Below, piece after piece: positions 41,154-49,715 of a stretch of DNA of 52,815 nucleotides. Every line of letters starts with the position of its first letter. Within the stretch, counting starts at the first letter, position 1. A model generated the notes under the pieces. The model saw only the letters and a program-made list of their open reading frames with translations, was not told where the DNA came from and made no database searches. A program made the position numbers and the translations under genes. Source of the DNA: a virus. Where the stretch lies: positions 1 to 52,815 of IMG/VR virus record IMGVR_UViG_3300042868_004895. One strand, given 5' to 3'.

Positions 41154-41509
41154 GACCCTGTTCCTTCTGCGACTTCTACCCAAGCCAATGTGGCTTCGTC
41201 CCAACGATATGGCTTGCCGTCATCCGGATATGCTGTTGGCGCATCCCACAGGCAGGTTTCTTCGTTCAGCGTCCATGATGGGAATGGTTTAGGCGGGATA
41301 AATGCGTCGCGGCCCGCATCGTAAGTGTAGCCAATGCCAGCATAGTTTTTACGCAGCGGGCGTCCTTCGGGGTGTTGTCCGCCGTGCGTGTTGTACGATG
41401 TCTGCACGAATAGCGCAGGGTCACCAAATAGGCCCGTGTCGATAACATCCTGCTCGATGACCAGAACCTCGGTGACGATGCCGTCGATAACTTTTGCAAA
41501 GTGGCTCAT
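41150..41509 (-). CDS. fibre-associated accessory protein, copy A
   Basis: 119 residues, coupled by ATGA to the tail fibre upstream. Pattern: AKVIDGIVTEVLVIEQDVID, TSYNTHGGQHPEG, YAGIGYTYDAGRDAFIP, PFPSWTLNEETCLWDAPTAY. Most of it is identical to the gene at 45007. Proteins of this pattern follow fibre genes in many aquatic phages, so a fibre-assembly or capping role is plausible; unproven. Confidence 0.75.
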   Translation of the reverse strand: MSHFAKVIDGIVTEVLVIEQDVIDTGLFGDPALFVQTSYNTHGGQHPEGRPLRKNYAGIGYTYDAGRDAFIPPKPFPSWTLNEETCLWDAPTAYPDDGKPYRWDEATLAWVEVAEGTGS

Positions 41510-43308
41510 GCCGTGTAACTCCCAGATGAATTAAATTGAAGTATGGTGTTTGCACCAGAGGTTGTGACCACAGGCGAACCTGTTGTCGTGCCGGTGTAGA
41601 AAGCTGTTGGTACTGAAATTATGACCACGCCCGAACCGCCAGTAGTCGATCCACCAGCACCACCGTTACCTGTATTAGCTGTCCCAGCAGAACCTGTGCG
41701 AGAGCCACCTACCGCACGGGTAACTGATGTCCCTGTTATTGACGAAGCCAATCCGATGCCGCCAGCACCGCCCGCCGCGCTAGAGGCACCCGCGCCACCC
41801 GCACCGCCGCCACCGGCGGCAGTATTAGCCCCCGATGAGGTTCCCCCTGCGTTACCAAAACCACCTGATGCAGATGTAGGCTGTGTAGCCGCGCCACCAG
41901 CGATTGTACCGCCGCCGCCAGCGACAGTGGCACCACCGCCGGACCCACCTGACTGACCAGCGGAAAAGCCGCTACTGCCGCCGCCACCGCCGCCTAGTGC
42001 AGTTAACGAAAGCGCCGCCACAGTTGAGTTAGTGCCGTTACCAGCCGGAAAGCTGGTGTTAAATGGAACAGAGCCTCCAGCGCCAACATTTACTGAGTAT
42101 GTTATACCCCTAAACAATGTTTGAGTAGAAGGGAGGTAGCCACCCGCACCGCCGCCGCCGCCGATACCGCTATTAGTACCGCCGCCGCCACCGCCAGCAA
42201 TAACCAACATGTCTGCGCTGTAAAAAATACCACCACCGACAGCCGCAGTATACGACCCTGACGCTGTAAAGGTTAAAACGGCGTTATTACCCGCCCGCAC
42301 AATCGCTGGAGAGCCGGTGCGCGTGCCACTATATTCCGACAAGGGAACAGAAATGACAACTACGCTACCCTTACCAGCAGACCCCGCCTGAAACGTGCTA
42401 CTGTCGATGTAGTAGCCGCCATCGCCGCCAGCGCCATAGTAAACTGGTGCACCTGTAATTGTAGAAAGCAGTCCTATACCACCTTGCCCAACGCCGTTAT
42501 ATCCAGAGCCGTTTCCACCCGCGCCACCCGCGCCACCGCCGCCACCGCCAGATGTGAAATATGAAGTGCCGTCATAGTAGTAGTTCTGCAAGCCTTCTGG
42601 AATACTTGCGTTACTGCGTGCCGCGCTTGATGAACGCGCCAATATTGTGGTAGACCCAGACAGGCTTGAGTTAGCACCCGCGTTTCCGCCGGAGCCTTGC
42701 GCACCAACAGTTACGGTAAGAACACCAAGCTCAAAGTTTGACGCACCTGTTACAACGCCGCCGCCACCACCGCCGCCATAGGCTCCTGTATTACCAGCGC
42801 CCCCGCCGACAACGACGTAATTAACCAGACCGGCTTGAACAACGCCTACTATGGCTTCCCAGCTATTGGTATCTACCTTGACCAACTGCCCTGTTGCACC
42901 AGCCGGAACAACAGGAGAAGTAACAGCAACCGCGCTACCTTCGGGGAACACAGAAACACCCGCCCCCGACAGCAGGATGCTTGTCGTGCCTTGGTTAACA
43001 ATCGTGATTAACGTGCCTATCGGAAAAGCAACCGACGCATTTGCCGGAATTGTAATTGTCTGTGCGCCAGTGTTGGCGGAATAGATGTGCTTGCCAGCGT
43101 CAGCCAGCACCAGCGTGTAGTTACCACTCTGGATGTTCTGCGGGTATGCCACCACTGCCGAGGCAGATGTCCAGTTTGTGCCGTCGCTGGTCAGGATGTT
43201 ACCGGCAGTACCGGGTGAAGTTAAGCCTGTTCCTCCGTTGGTAACAGGCAGAGTGCCTGAAGCCGTGGATACGCTTACTGGAGGAATTATACTTGAGAGT
43301 GTAGCCAT
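41506..43308 (-). CDS. tail fibre with tandem glycine-rich adhesin domains
   Basis: 600 residues. N-terminal shaft part: PVTNGGTGLTSPGTAGNILT and a module QNIQSGNYTLVLADAGKHIY shared with the fibre at 45370. From about residue 165 come two consecutive Gly-rich domains, each ending in a beta block (AVLTFTASGSYTA and TILQFNSSGSYTA). Such domains build polyglycine-II-like adhesin tips in other phages (family knowledge). Receptor binding is likely. SD AAGGCGCATAAGT. Confidence 0.85.
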   Translation of the reverse strand: MATLSSIIPPVSVSTASGTLPVTNGGTGLTSPGTAGNILTSDGTNWTSASAVVAYPQNIQSGNYTLVLADAGKHIYSANTGAQTITIPANASVAFPIGTLITIVNQGTTSILLSGAGVSVFPEGSAVAVTSPVVPAGATGQLVKVDTNSWEAIVGVVQAGLVNYVVVGGGAGNTGAYGGGGGGGVVTGASNFELGVLTVTVGAQGSGGNAGANSSLSGSTTILARSSSAARSNASIPEGLQNYYYDGTSYFTSGGGGGGAGGAGGNGSGYNGVGQGGIGLLSTITGAPVYYGAGGDGGYYIDSSTFQAGSAGKGSVVVISVPLSEYSGTRTGSPAIVRAGNNAVLTFTASGSYTAAVGGGIFYSADMLVIAGGGGGGTNSGIGGGGGAGGYLPSTQTLFRGITYSVNVGAGGSVPFNTSFPAGNGTNSTVAALSLTALGGGGGGSSGFSAGQSGGSGGGATVAGGGGTIAGGAATQPTSASGGFGNAGGTSSGANTAAGGGGAGGAGASSAAGGAGGIGLASSITGTSVTRAVGGSRTGSAGTANTGNGGAGGSTTGGSGVVIISVPTAFYTGTTTGSPVVTTSGANTILQFNSSGSYTA

Positions 43309-43358
43309 ACTTATGCGCCTTCGTTAGTAATAGTCATCACAAAAGTTCCTCTACATGC

Positions 43359-43922
43359 CTATACCGTAAGCCACAGATCGACACCTTGGCTGTCAATGCC
43401 ACTTCCAGCATAAACACTGCCATCCGTAGTTATAGAAGCGTAAAAATTTGGGTATAGGCCGCTCGTAACATGGCTGTATACGCTACCTACGAGGGGAGTA
43501 CTAGAGTATCCTGATGTATATATTGACGCGCCGCTAACACACCCGAACCCTAAGTCTATGCTATAATAATCGTAACCACCCTCGCTAGACCCAGATATGG
43601 GCGACGTGGACAACTTGCCTCCAATAAACACTTCTGAAACAGCCTGTAGGTTGCTGTAGGTAGTGCCGCCTAAAGCCGACCCAGCAGTGTCCGATGAGCT
43701 ATCTCCCGGCCATGACGTGCCGTATATATAGGCGCTTCCGAGATATATCCCTTTGAGACCATTGTAGCCATTTGTCACGGTAAATTGGACGGCCGTGGGG
43801 GCGTTCGGGCTTTTTAAGAAATACGATTGCCCTACAACTGTTTCAGCCGAAAACTGGGCAAGAGACGTAATAACAGCCGCTCCGCCTTTAGCCCCTGCTA
43901 GGACGCATAGTACCCCTGTCAT
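43359..43922 (-). CDS. fibre-region protein, possible tip or accessory, 187 aa
   Basis: 187 residues from the ATG at 43922 (ATGA overlap with the fibre at 43919). Beta-rich, with MTGVLCVLAGAKGGAAVIT, then TVTNGYNGLKGIYLGSAYIY and a Tyr/Ser/Gly-rich second half. No recognised domain. Its place directly after a fibre that lacks its own Gly-rich tip suggests it provides a separate tip (inference). Confidence 0.7.
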   Translation of the reverse strand: MTGVLCVLAGAKGGAAVITSLAQFSAETVVGQSYFLKSPNAPTAVQFTVTNGYNGLKGIYLGSAYIYGTSWPGDSSSDTAGSALGGTTYSNLQAVSEVFIGGKLSTSPISGSSEGGYDYYSIDLGFGCVSGASIYTSGYSSTPLVGSVYSHVTSGLYPNFYASITTDGSVYAGSGIDSQGVDLWLTV

Positions 43923-45004
43923 GTCACGTTGCCCGTCGCCACCCATACTGTCGAGGTTACTTTGACCAGTGTTGCAAGGCCGTATTGGGCTAGTGTGCGC
44001 GAACCTGTGCTGGCCGCACCCGCTAGGCGCAAGGTATCCGTCGTGATACTGATTGTCTGGTTACTGCCACTGTTGTTGAATACCACAATGGTTGCCCCGA
44101 TAGGGAACGCAACGGAAGCGTTTGCGGGGATAACCACGCCGCCTGTCGTGATGCTGATGTGCTTGCCCTGATCGGCCAGTGCCAGTGTGTACGACGCCGT
44201 CTGGCTGTTCTGCGGCAAGCCGCGATAGCCTATGGTGGCTGCGGTAATAGTGCCTGTCGCGGTAATTGTTACGTCTTGGTCGAGTGCGGTTATGTCCGTA
44301 TTTGCGCCTGACGCGGCAGCGCCGAGGGCTGTTAAGGCCGCTCCTGCTGTGGTCGCGCCTGTACCGCCGTTGGCGATAGGCAGCGTACCGGAGACTTCAG
44401 ATGTAAGGCTAACGGTTCCAGCAGTGAAAGCCGAGGTGCCATTACCTTTAACAACACCCGTGAGCGTAGTCGCGCCCGTACCGCCGCGTGAGACATTCAG
44501 CGTGCCGGTAGTCTGACTGTTAATATCTATTGCCGCCGCGCCTGCACCGCCGACCTGCGCGAATACGTTCCAAGTCGTGCCGCTATAGACAAACTGGACA
44601 CTGACGCTGGAAATATCGCAGACGAGATTTTCGGACAAACCCTCGATGGTGGATCCGTTGCGGCCAACCGTGAGGTTGTTCGTGGCCCACGACGCTGCGG
44701 TGTCAACGACAAACACCTGATCGCCTACAGCCGGAGTGGCTGGAAGCGTAACCGTGAAGGCTCCGCCACTGGTGTTGGTCTGCACACCCTCGTCGGCAGC
44801 GGCGGTATAGTTAGACGTTTTGACCGTAGTGTACGTTATACCGCCGCCAGACGGAACTTGCGACACCCACGCGGTGCCGTCGCTGGTAAGGACATTACCC
44901 GTAGTGCCCGGTGAGGTTAAGCCCGTGCCGCCATTACCCGCAGGCAATGTGCCCGTTGGTGCCGATACGTTTACCGGCGGGAGAATGTCTGAAAGGATGG
45001 TCAT
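43919..45004 (-). CDS. tail fibre shaft protein, 361 aa
   Basis: 361 residues from the ATG at 45004 (GGAG SD just upstream). NGGTGLTSPGTTGNVLTSDG repeats are followed by a module (TVKTSNYTAAADEGVQTNTS to YSGTTWNVFAQVGGAG) that closely matches the middle of the fibre at 45370. The C-terminal module contains SYTLALADQGKHISIT. No Gly-rich tip is present. It is a paralogue of the two neighbouring fibres. Confidence 0.82.
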   Translation of the reverse strand: MTILSDILPPVNVSAPTGTLPAGNGGTGLTSPGTTGNVLTSDGTAWVSQVPSGGGITYTTVKTSNYTAAADEGVQTNTSGGAFTVTLPATPAVGDQVFVVDTAASWATNNLTVGRNGSTIEGLSENLVCDISSVSVQFVYSGTTWNVFAQVGGAGAAAIDINSQTTGTLNVSRGGTGATTLTGVVKGNGTSAFTAGTVSLTSEVSGTLPIANGGTGATTAGAALTALGAAASGANTDITALDQDVTITATGTITAATIGYRGLPQNSQTASYTLALADQGKHISITTGGVVIPANASVAFPIGATIVVFNNSGSNQTISITTDTLRLAGAASTGSRTLAQYGLATLVKVTSTVWVATGNVT

Positions 45005-45006
45005 AG

Positions 45007-45360
45007 TTACGCTCCCTCGGGTAGTGCGACCCACGCCAATGTATCTTCGTCCCAAGTGTATGTCTTGTCGTCATCTGGGTATGCCGTCGGCGCATACCAC
45101 AAACATGTTTCTTCGTCCAACGTCCATGATGGGAATGGCTGTTGCGGGATGAACGCATCGCGCTCTGCGTCGTATGTATAGCCGATCCCTGCGTAGTTCT
45201 TCCGCAGCGGACGGCCTTCAGGATGTTGACCACCATATGTGTTATATGAGGTCTGTACCCAAAGCGCAGGATCGCCAAACGCGCCTGTGTCGATGACATC
45301 CTGCTCGATAACTAGAACTTCGGTGACGATGCCGTCTTCTACTTTTGCAAAATGAGCCAT
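45007..45360 (-). CDS. fibre-associated accessory protein, copy B
   Basis: 117 residues, a close paralogue of the gene at 41150: AKVEDGIVTEVLVIEQDVID, TSYNTYGGQHPEG, YAGIGYTYDAERDAFIP, PFPSWTLDEETCLWYAPTAY. It follows the longest fibre as copy A follows the shorter one. The duplication pairs one accessory gene with each Gly-rich fibre. Confidence 0.76.
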   Translation of the reverse strand: MAHFAKVEDGIVTEVLVIEQDVIDTGAFGDPALWVQTSYNTYGGQHPEGRPLRKNYAGIGYTYDAERDAFIPQQPFPSWTLDEETCLWYAPTAYPDDDKTYTWDEDTLAWVALPEGA

Positions 45361-45369
45361 TGTACGTCC

Positions 45370-48300
45370 TTAGAATGTAATCGTGCCGGATGAGTTGAAC
45401 ACGTAAACCGTGTCACTGCCATCGGTGGTTATTGTTGGCGAACCTGTGGTCGCTGTTGCGGCTGAAGCTGTGGCTACGCGGATAATGACTACGCCTGAAC
45501 CGCCCGAGCCACTTATTGTGTAAGAACCACCGCCACCGCTTCCTGTGTTTGCAGTACCCGAAGTGTTGCCTGAACCGCCGCCACCAGCACCGCCAGCGCC
45601 AAACGCATTGTTACCACCGCCGCCGCCGCCGCCAGCGCGTGTAACCGATGTTCCTGTGATTGATGAGGCCAAACCAGCACCACCAGCACCACCATTGTCG
45701 CCAGAAGCAGCGGTACCGCCGACACTAGCACCGCCGCCACCGCCGCCAGAACGGGTCACACCAGCACTACCGCTACCCCCATTAAATCCTTGGCCAGATA
45801 CACCTGTGCCGCCAAAACCACTGCCAGTACCGCCGCCACCTGAGCCGCCAGCGCCACCAGTGATAGTGACGGCTGGTGTGCCCCCATAGCCCCCGCCTGT
45901 AGTAGTTACCGTTGTTGACCCAGAAATTACAGATGAGGAACCAATCGTATTTGACGCACCGCCAGCACCAACGGTGACGGCTATCGTCCCACCATTAAAA
46001 AGTGCCGTGCTGGTTAGATACCCACCTGCGCCGCCGCCACCACCGCCGCCTTGCCCACTACCGTTAGCCCCGCCGCCACCGCCACCTGCGATAACTAGAT
46101 AAGTAAAGGATACCGTGTTCTCAGCGACTACGCCGAACGTAGCTTTCCAAGCATCTGTGCCTGTCTTCATTAGTTGCACGGCTTGACCAGCGAAAATAGC
46201 TGGTGAGGACAACGCACTGGTACTGCCGTTTGCTTTTATGGTTACGCCTGATGATGACAAAACAATTTTGGCAGTGCCATCATTCACAATCGTGATTAAC
46301 GTCCCGATAGGGAATGCGACCGATGAGTTTAATGGCATAGTGATTGTCTGCGCACCTGTGTTGGCAGAATAAATATGCTTGCCAGCATCGCCAAGAACCA
46401 GCGTGTAGTCACCCGACTGGACGTTCTGCGGATAGGACACCGCGCTTGATGGGGCCGCTGCCGATGTCCATGTAGTACCATCACTCGTCAGCAAGTTTCC
46501 AGCAGTGCCCGGTGCGACAGTCTGAACCGCACTCGCACCATTCCCCAATACAACGGCATTTGCCGCCAGTGTGGTTGCGCCTGTGCCGCCGTTCGCTACA
46601 CCAAGCGTCCCTGACAGGTCGCTCGTTGGGATAGTGACCGAGGCGGTGAAGGGCGAGGTGCCGTTGCCCTTGATGTAGCCAGTTATGGTGGACACGCCCG
46701 TGCCGCCACCGGCCACTGCAATAACGCCACCGCTTGCGCCGCCGACTTGGGCAAACACGTCCCAAGTCGTGCCGCTGTAAACCAACTGCACGCTGACGCT
46801 GGAAATGTTGCAAATAAGGTCGGTGGCCGACCCCTCGATGGTTGAGCCGTTACGCCCGATTGTAAGGTTGTTCGTTGCCCATGTGCCGCCACTATCGGTA
46901 ACGATAACTTGGTCACCGACGGACGGAGTAGCTGGAAGCGTAACCGTGAAAGAGCCACCGGCAGTGCTGGTCTGCACGCCGTCGTTAGCGGCGGCGGTGA
47001 AGTTAGACGTCTTGACCGTAGTGTACGTGATGCCACCGGCTGCGGGGAGCTGCGACACCCACGCGGTGCCGTCGCTGGTCAAGACGTTTCCTGCGGTGCC
47101 GACTGCGGACAGCCCCGTGCCGCCGAGGCTAACAGCCACAGGAGCGGTTAGGCTGAATTGCGTGCCAGTTAGTGTCAGGCCCGCGCCAGCCGAGTAAATC
47201 TGCGCGGATGAAATCTGCGCGAATGTGATGTCTGTCGTACCAAACGTAATCGTACCCTGCGTATTGCAGGTGTAGGTCTCGCCTGCGCCGGTCGTGCCCT
47301 GCTGAACAAACACGGTCGAGCCTTCGCTCAGGCCGTCTGGGCTGGCGTTGACAAAAGTGTCCGCGTCACTGGAGCGTGTCAGCACCCAGTTTGTTGAGCC
47401 GGAACCTACGTTTGTTACGACATAGATGCCGTTCTGGGTCTCATCGGTCTGCTCATAAACAAGGACGCGGTCAGCGACGCTAACCGTCACGCCGTCGATA
47501 ACTAGCGCCGCTTGAGTGCCAGCATTAGTCAGGGTAGCGCCGACCCCAGCAGTGCCATTGTTGTATGTCGCGTTCAGATTGATGGGGCTTTCGACCCGCA
47601 CCGGCTGGTGGAAGTGAATGCCGCTTGAGGCTACTGTATCGACGTACTGTTTGTTGGCGATGTCATTGTTGCTGGCTGGGGCCGTGCTAACTGTACCTGT
47701 CGTGAGCGCGATTGACGTGATGTCGGTGTTCGCGCCTGAAGCCGCCGCGCTGAGGTTTGATCGTGCGGTGGCGGCCGTCGTTGCGCCAGTGCCGCCGTTG
47801 GCTATGGCGATAGAGCCCGAGATGTCTGCGCTGACAATGCTACGGAACGTGGGCGTGCCCGCCGCGCCGTCCGGTGCCGCGAGGACGGTGTTGGCCGTTT
47901 GCGTTGCGAAATTGGAAGGGAGGACGGCCAGCGTCCCTCCGAGTGTCAGCGAGCCTGTTGTCGTCACTGTGCCGCTCAGGTTCAGCCCGCTGACGGTGCC
48001 GGTGCCTGAGACTGACGTCACCGTACCTGTGTTCGACGTGTATCCTGCGGGGTTGCTTGCGGGATACGCGCCTAAGTTCGTCAGGGCCGTGGCCGCGTTT
48101 GTCGCGCCTGTACCGCCATTTGCAACGGCAAGCGTGCCGCCGAGAGTTAGCGTGCCTGTCGATGTGATCGGGCCGCCAGTGAACGATAGGCCAGTCGTGC
48201 CGCCGCTGGCGTCAACGCTGCTGACAGTGCCTGTGCCGCCCGTGGATGTGATGGTGAAGTTGGGATACGTGCCAGTTACGGACGTCAAGCCAGCGCCTGT

Positions 48301-49167
48301 CAGCGACACAATCTGGTCGGGCGCGGTGTTGACGACGTTAATGGAGCCGGACGACGTTATCGGGCCGCCAGATACGCTGATGCCTGTGCCTGCCGTCAAG
48401 TTTACGCTCGTGACGGTACCAGCCCCTGAAATCGTCTCCCATTGAGGCTCGTCCGTGCCGTTAGACACAAGAACTTGGCCAGCAACGCCGGGGTTGGTCA
48501 GCGCAAACTTCGAACCCGTCGAGTATACGACGGCACCGGCAACGGGAGAGAGGGCGTCGCCAGTGCCGCCGCGACCCAAGGGGAGCGCGCCTTGGGTTTG
48601 GGTTGCGTCGGAAAGGTCCACGGCTGGGTGGACGTGATCCCCGCGAGATACATTGGTAGCGGAGCCCGGCGACGGGACCCCGAGTGCCAAGGGCGTTGCC
48701 ACAGAAAAGTTGGCTGCGAGTGCTACGTTGTCGGCAAGCGAGCCGCCGCCTACTAGGCCCGGACCGGCCGTGATTGTGCGTGAGGTGGGCACGAAGCCCG
48801 TGGCGTCGAGTGCAACCGTGCTGGCGCTCGTGACGCGGCCCTTGGCGTCGACAGTGAGGATTGGGATGGCTGATCCCGAGCCGTACGTGCCTGCGGTGAC
48901 ACCCGTAAGTGCGAGCTGGTCGAAGCCAACGCCGCCGGGCGCAATCGAGATGACGCGGTTTTCGGACAAATCCCCGCCGCCTGCGAGGCCCGTGCCCGCC
49001 GCGATGACGCGCGTGGACGGCACTGCGCCAACGGCAGCGATATTTGCGAACTGGACCTTGTATGTCCGCCCCTCAAGGATGTACGGCAAGTAGCCGAGCG
49101 TACTCGAGCCCATGTACTCGGGCAAGCCAGTGATCGGCGTCGGGATTAAGTTGGTAGGTACACCCAC
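45370..49167 (-). CDS. long tail fibre with glycine-rich adhesin tip, 1265 aa
   Basis: The longest gene. The N-terminus (LIPTPITGLPEYMGSSTLGY) is a likely virion-attachment part. It is followed by repeats (GAGTGLAGGGDLSENRVISI-type, NGGTGATT units) and a module with RGDHVHPAVDLSDATQ. Further on is the TVKTSNFTAAANDGVQTSTA module also found at 43919, then QNVQSGDYTLVLGDAGKHIY as at 41506. The end is a Gly-rich tip closing with TVYVFNSSGTITF. It is a mosaic of modules also used by its two neighbours and is likely a host-range determinant. Confidence 0.86.
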   Translation of the reverse strand: MGVPTNLIPTPITGLPEYMGSSTLGYLPYILEGRTYKVQFANIAAVGAVPSTRVIAAGTGLAGGGDLSENRVISIAPGGVGFDQLALTGVTAGTYGSGSAIPILTVDAKGRVTSASTVALDATGFVPTSRTITAGPGLVGGGSLADNVALAANFSVATPLALGVPSPGSATNVSRGDHVHPAVDLSDATQTQGALPLGRGGTGDALSPVAGAVVYSTGSKFALTNPGVAGQVLVSNGTDEPQWETISGAGTVTSVNLTAGTGISVSGGPITSSGSINVVNTAPDQIVSLTGAGLTSVTGTYPNFTITSTGGTGTVSSVDASGGTTGLSFTGGPITSTGTLTLGGTLAVANGGTGATNAATALTNLGAYPASNPAGYTSNTGTVTSVSGTGTVSGLNLSGTVTTTGSLTLGGTLAVLPSNFATQTANTVLAAPDGAAGTPTFRSIVSADISGSIAIANGGTGATTAATARSNLSAAASGANTDITSIALTTGTVSTAPASNNDIANKQYVDTVASSGIHFHQPVRVESPINLNATYNNGTAGVGATLTNAGTQAALVIDGVTVSVADRVLVYEQTDETQNGIYVVTNVGSGSTNWVLTRSSDADTFVNASPDGLSEGSTVFVQQGTTGAGETYTCNTQGTITFGTTDITFAQISSAQIYSAGAGLTLTGTQFSLTAPVAVSLGGTGLSAVGTAGNVLTSDGTAWVSQLPAAGGITYTTVKTSNFTAAANDGVQTSTAGGSFTVTLPATPSVGDQVIVTDSGGTWATNNLTIGRNGSTIEGSATDLICNISSVSVQLVYSGTTWDVFAQVGGASGGVIAVAGGGTGVSTITGYIKGNGTSPFTASVTIPTSDLSGTLGVANGGTGATTLAANAVVLGNGASAVQTVAPGTAGNLLTSDGTTWTSAAAPSSAVSYPQNVQSGDYTLVLGDAGKHIYSANTGAQTITMPLNSSVAFPIGTLITIVNDGTAKIVLSSSGVTIKANGSTSALSSPAIFAGQAVQLMKTGTDAWKATFGVVAENTVSFTYLVIAGGGGGGANGSGQGGGGGGGAGGYLTSTALFNGGTIAVTVGAGGASNTIGSSSVISGSTTVTTTGGGYGGTPAVTITGGAGGSGGGGTGSGFGGTGVSGQGFNGGSGSAGVTRSGGGGGGASVGGTAASGDNGGAGGAGLASSITGTSVTRAGGGGGGGNNAFGAGGAGGGGSGNTSGTANTGSGGGGSYTISGSGGSGVVIIRVATASAATATTGSPTITTDGSDTVYVFNSSGTITF

Positions 49168-49169
49168 AG

Positions 49170-49481
49170 CTATTCGCCTCCGTAAATTAAAAAGTCGTCA
49201 AAGTCCTCGGTGACGAGGAATTGATTGCCGTTTTCCGTAATGACGCCGCTGGGGTTGGTCGGTATGGGCGCGTCCGTGCGCATGAACGGCAAAGTGATGT
49301 TTTCCGTCTGCCGAGCGGGCAAGCGGTACGGATCGAACTGATCGAGGTCGGCGTCGCAGACACGCAGGCCGGGGAAATTTAGGTCCGAATGCAGCATGTG
49401 CAGCGGAAACTTGCGGCTGCAGCGTGCGCAGATGCCGATGCCCAGCGTCGGGTTGCCGCGAGTGTTAAGAAAGACCGGCAT
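49170..49481 (-). CDS. zinc-ribbon structural protein, copy A
   Basis: 103 residues starting at a TGATG overlap. GIGICARCSRKFPLHMLHSD, then PGLRVCDADLDQFDPYRLPA: a CxxC plus a single later Cys and conserved Asp/Tyr, probably a small metal-stabilised fold. The C-terminal 40 residues (PSGVITENGNQFLVTEDF) are extra relative to copy B. Such Cys-containing small proteins occur in phage neck/tail regions (from memory). Confidence 0.74.
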   Translation of the reverse strand: MPVFLNTRGNPTLGIGICARCSRKFPLHMLHSDLNFPGLRVCDADLDQFDPYRLPARQTENITLPFMRTDAPIPTNPSGVITENGNQFLVTEDFDDFLIYGGE

Positions 49482-49711
49482 CAGCTCAGCGCCTCGTCAG
49501 GACGCGGGAACCGCAACGAAATCTGCTCACCGGCGCGTGCGGGCAAGCGATACGGGTCGTATTCGTCGAGGTCATCGCGGCACACTTTTAGGCCCGGACT
49601 GTTGCGGTCGCTCCACAACTCCTCCAGTGGGAATTTGCGCTTGCATCGGTCGCATATGCCAATGGCCAGCCACCTCTTTCCGCGTGTGTCAAGGAAGCCC
49701 TCTACTGGCAC
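49481..49711 (-). CDS. zinc-ribbon structural protein, copy B
   Basis: 76 residues from a GTG 4 nt after the upstream stop. GICDRCKRKFPLEELWSDRN, then PGLKVCRDDLDEYDPYRLPA aligns along its length with copy A, including CxxC, VC, D-DPYRLPAR. A tandem duplication. Probably a minor virion or assembly protein. Confidence 0.74.
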   Translation of the reverse strand: MPVEGFLDTRGKRWLAIGICDRCKRKFPLEELWSDRNSPGLKVCRDDLDEYDPYRLPARAGEQISLRFPRPDEALS

Positions 49712-49715
49712 GGCC

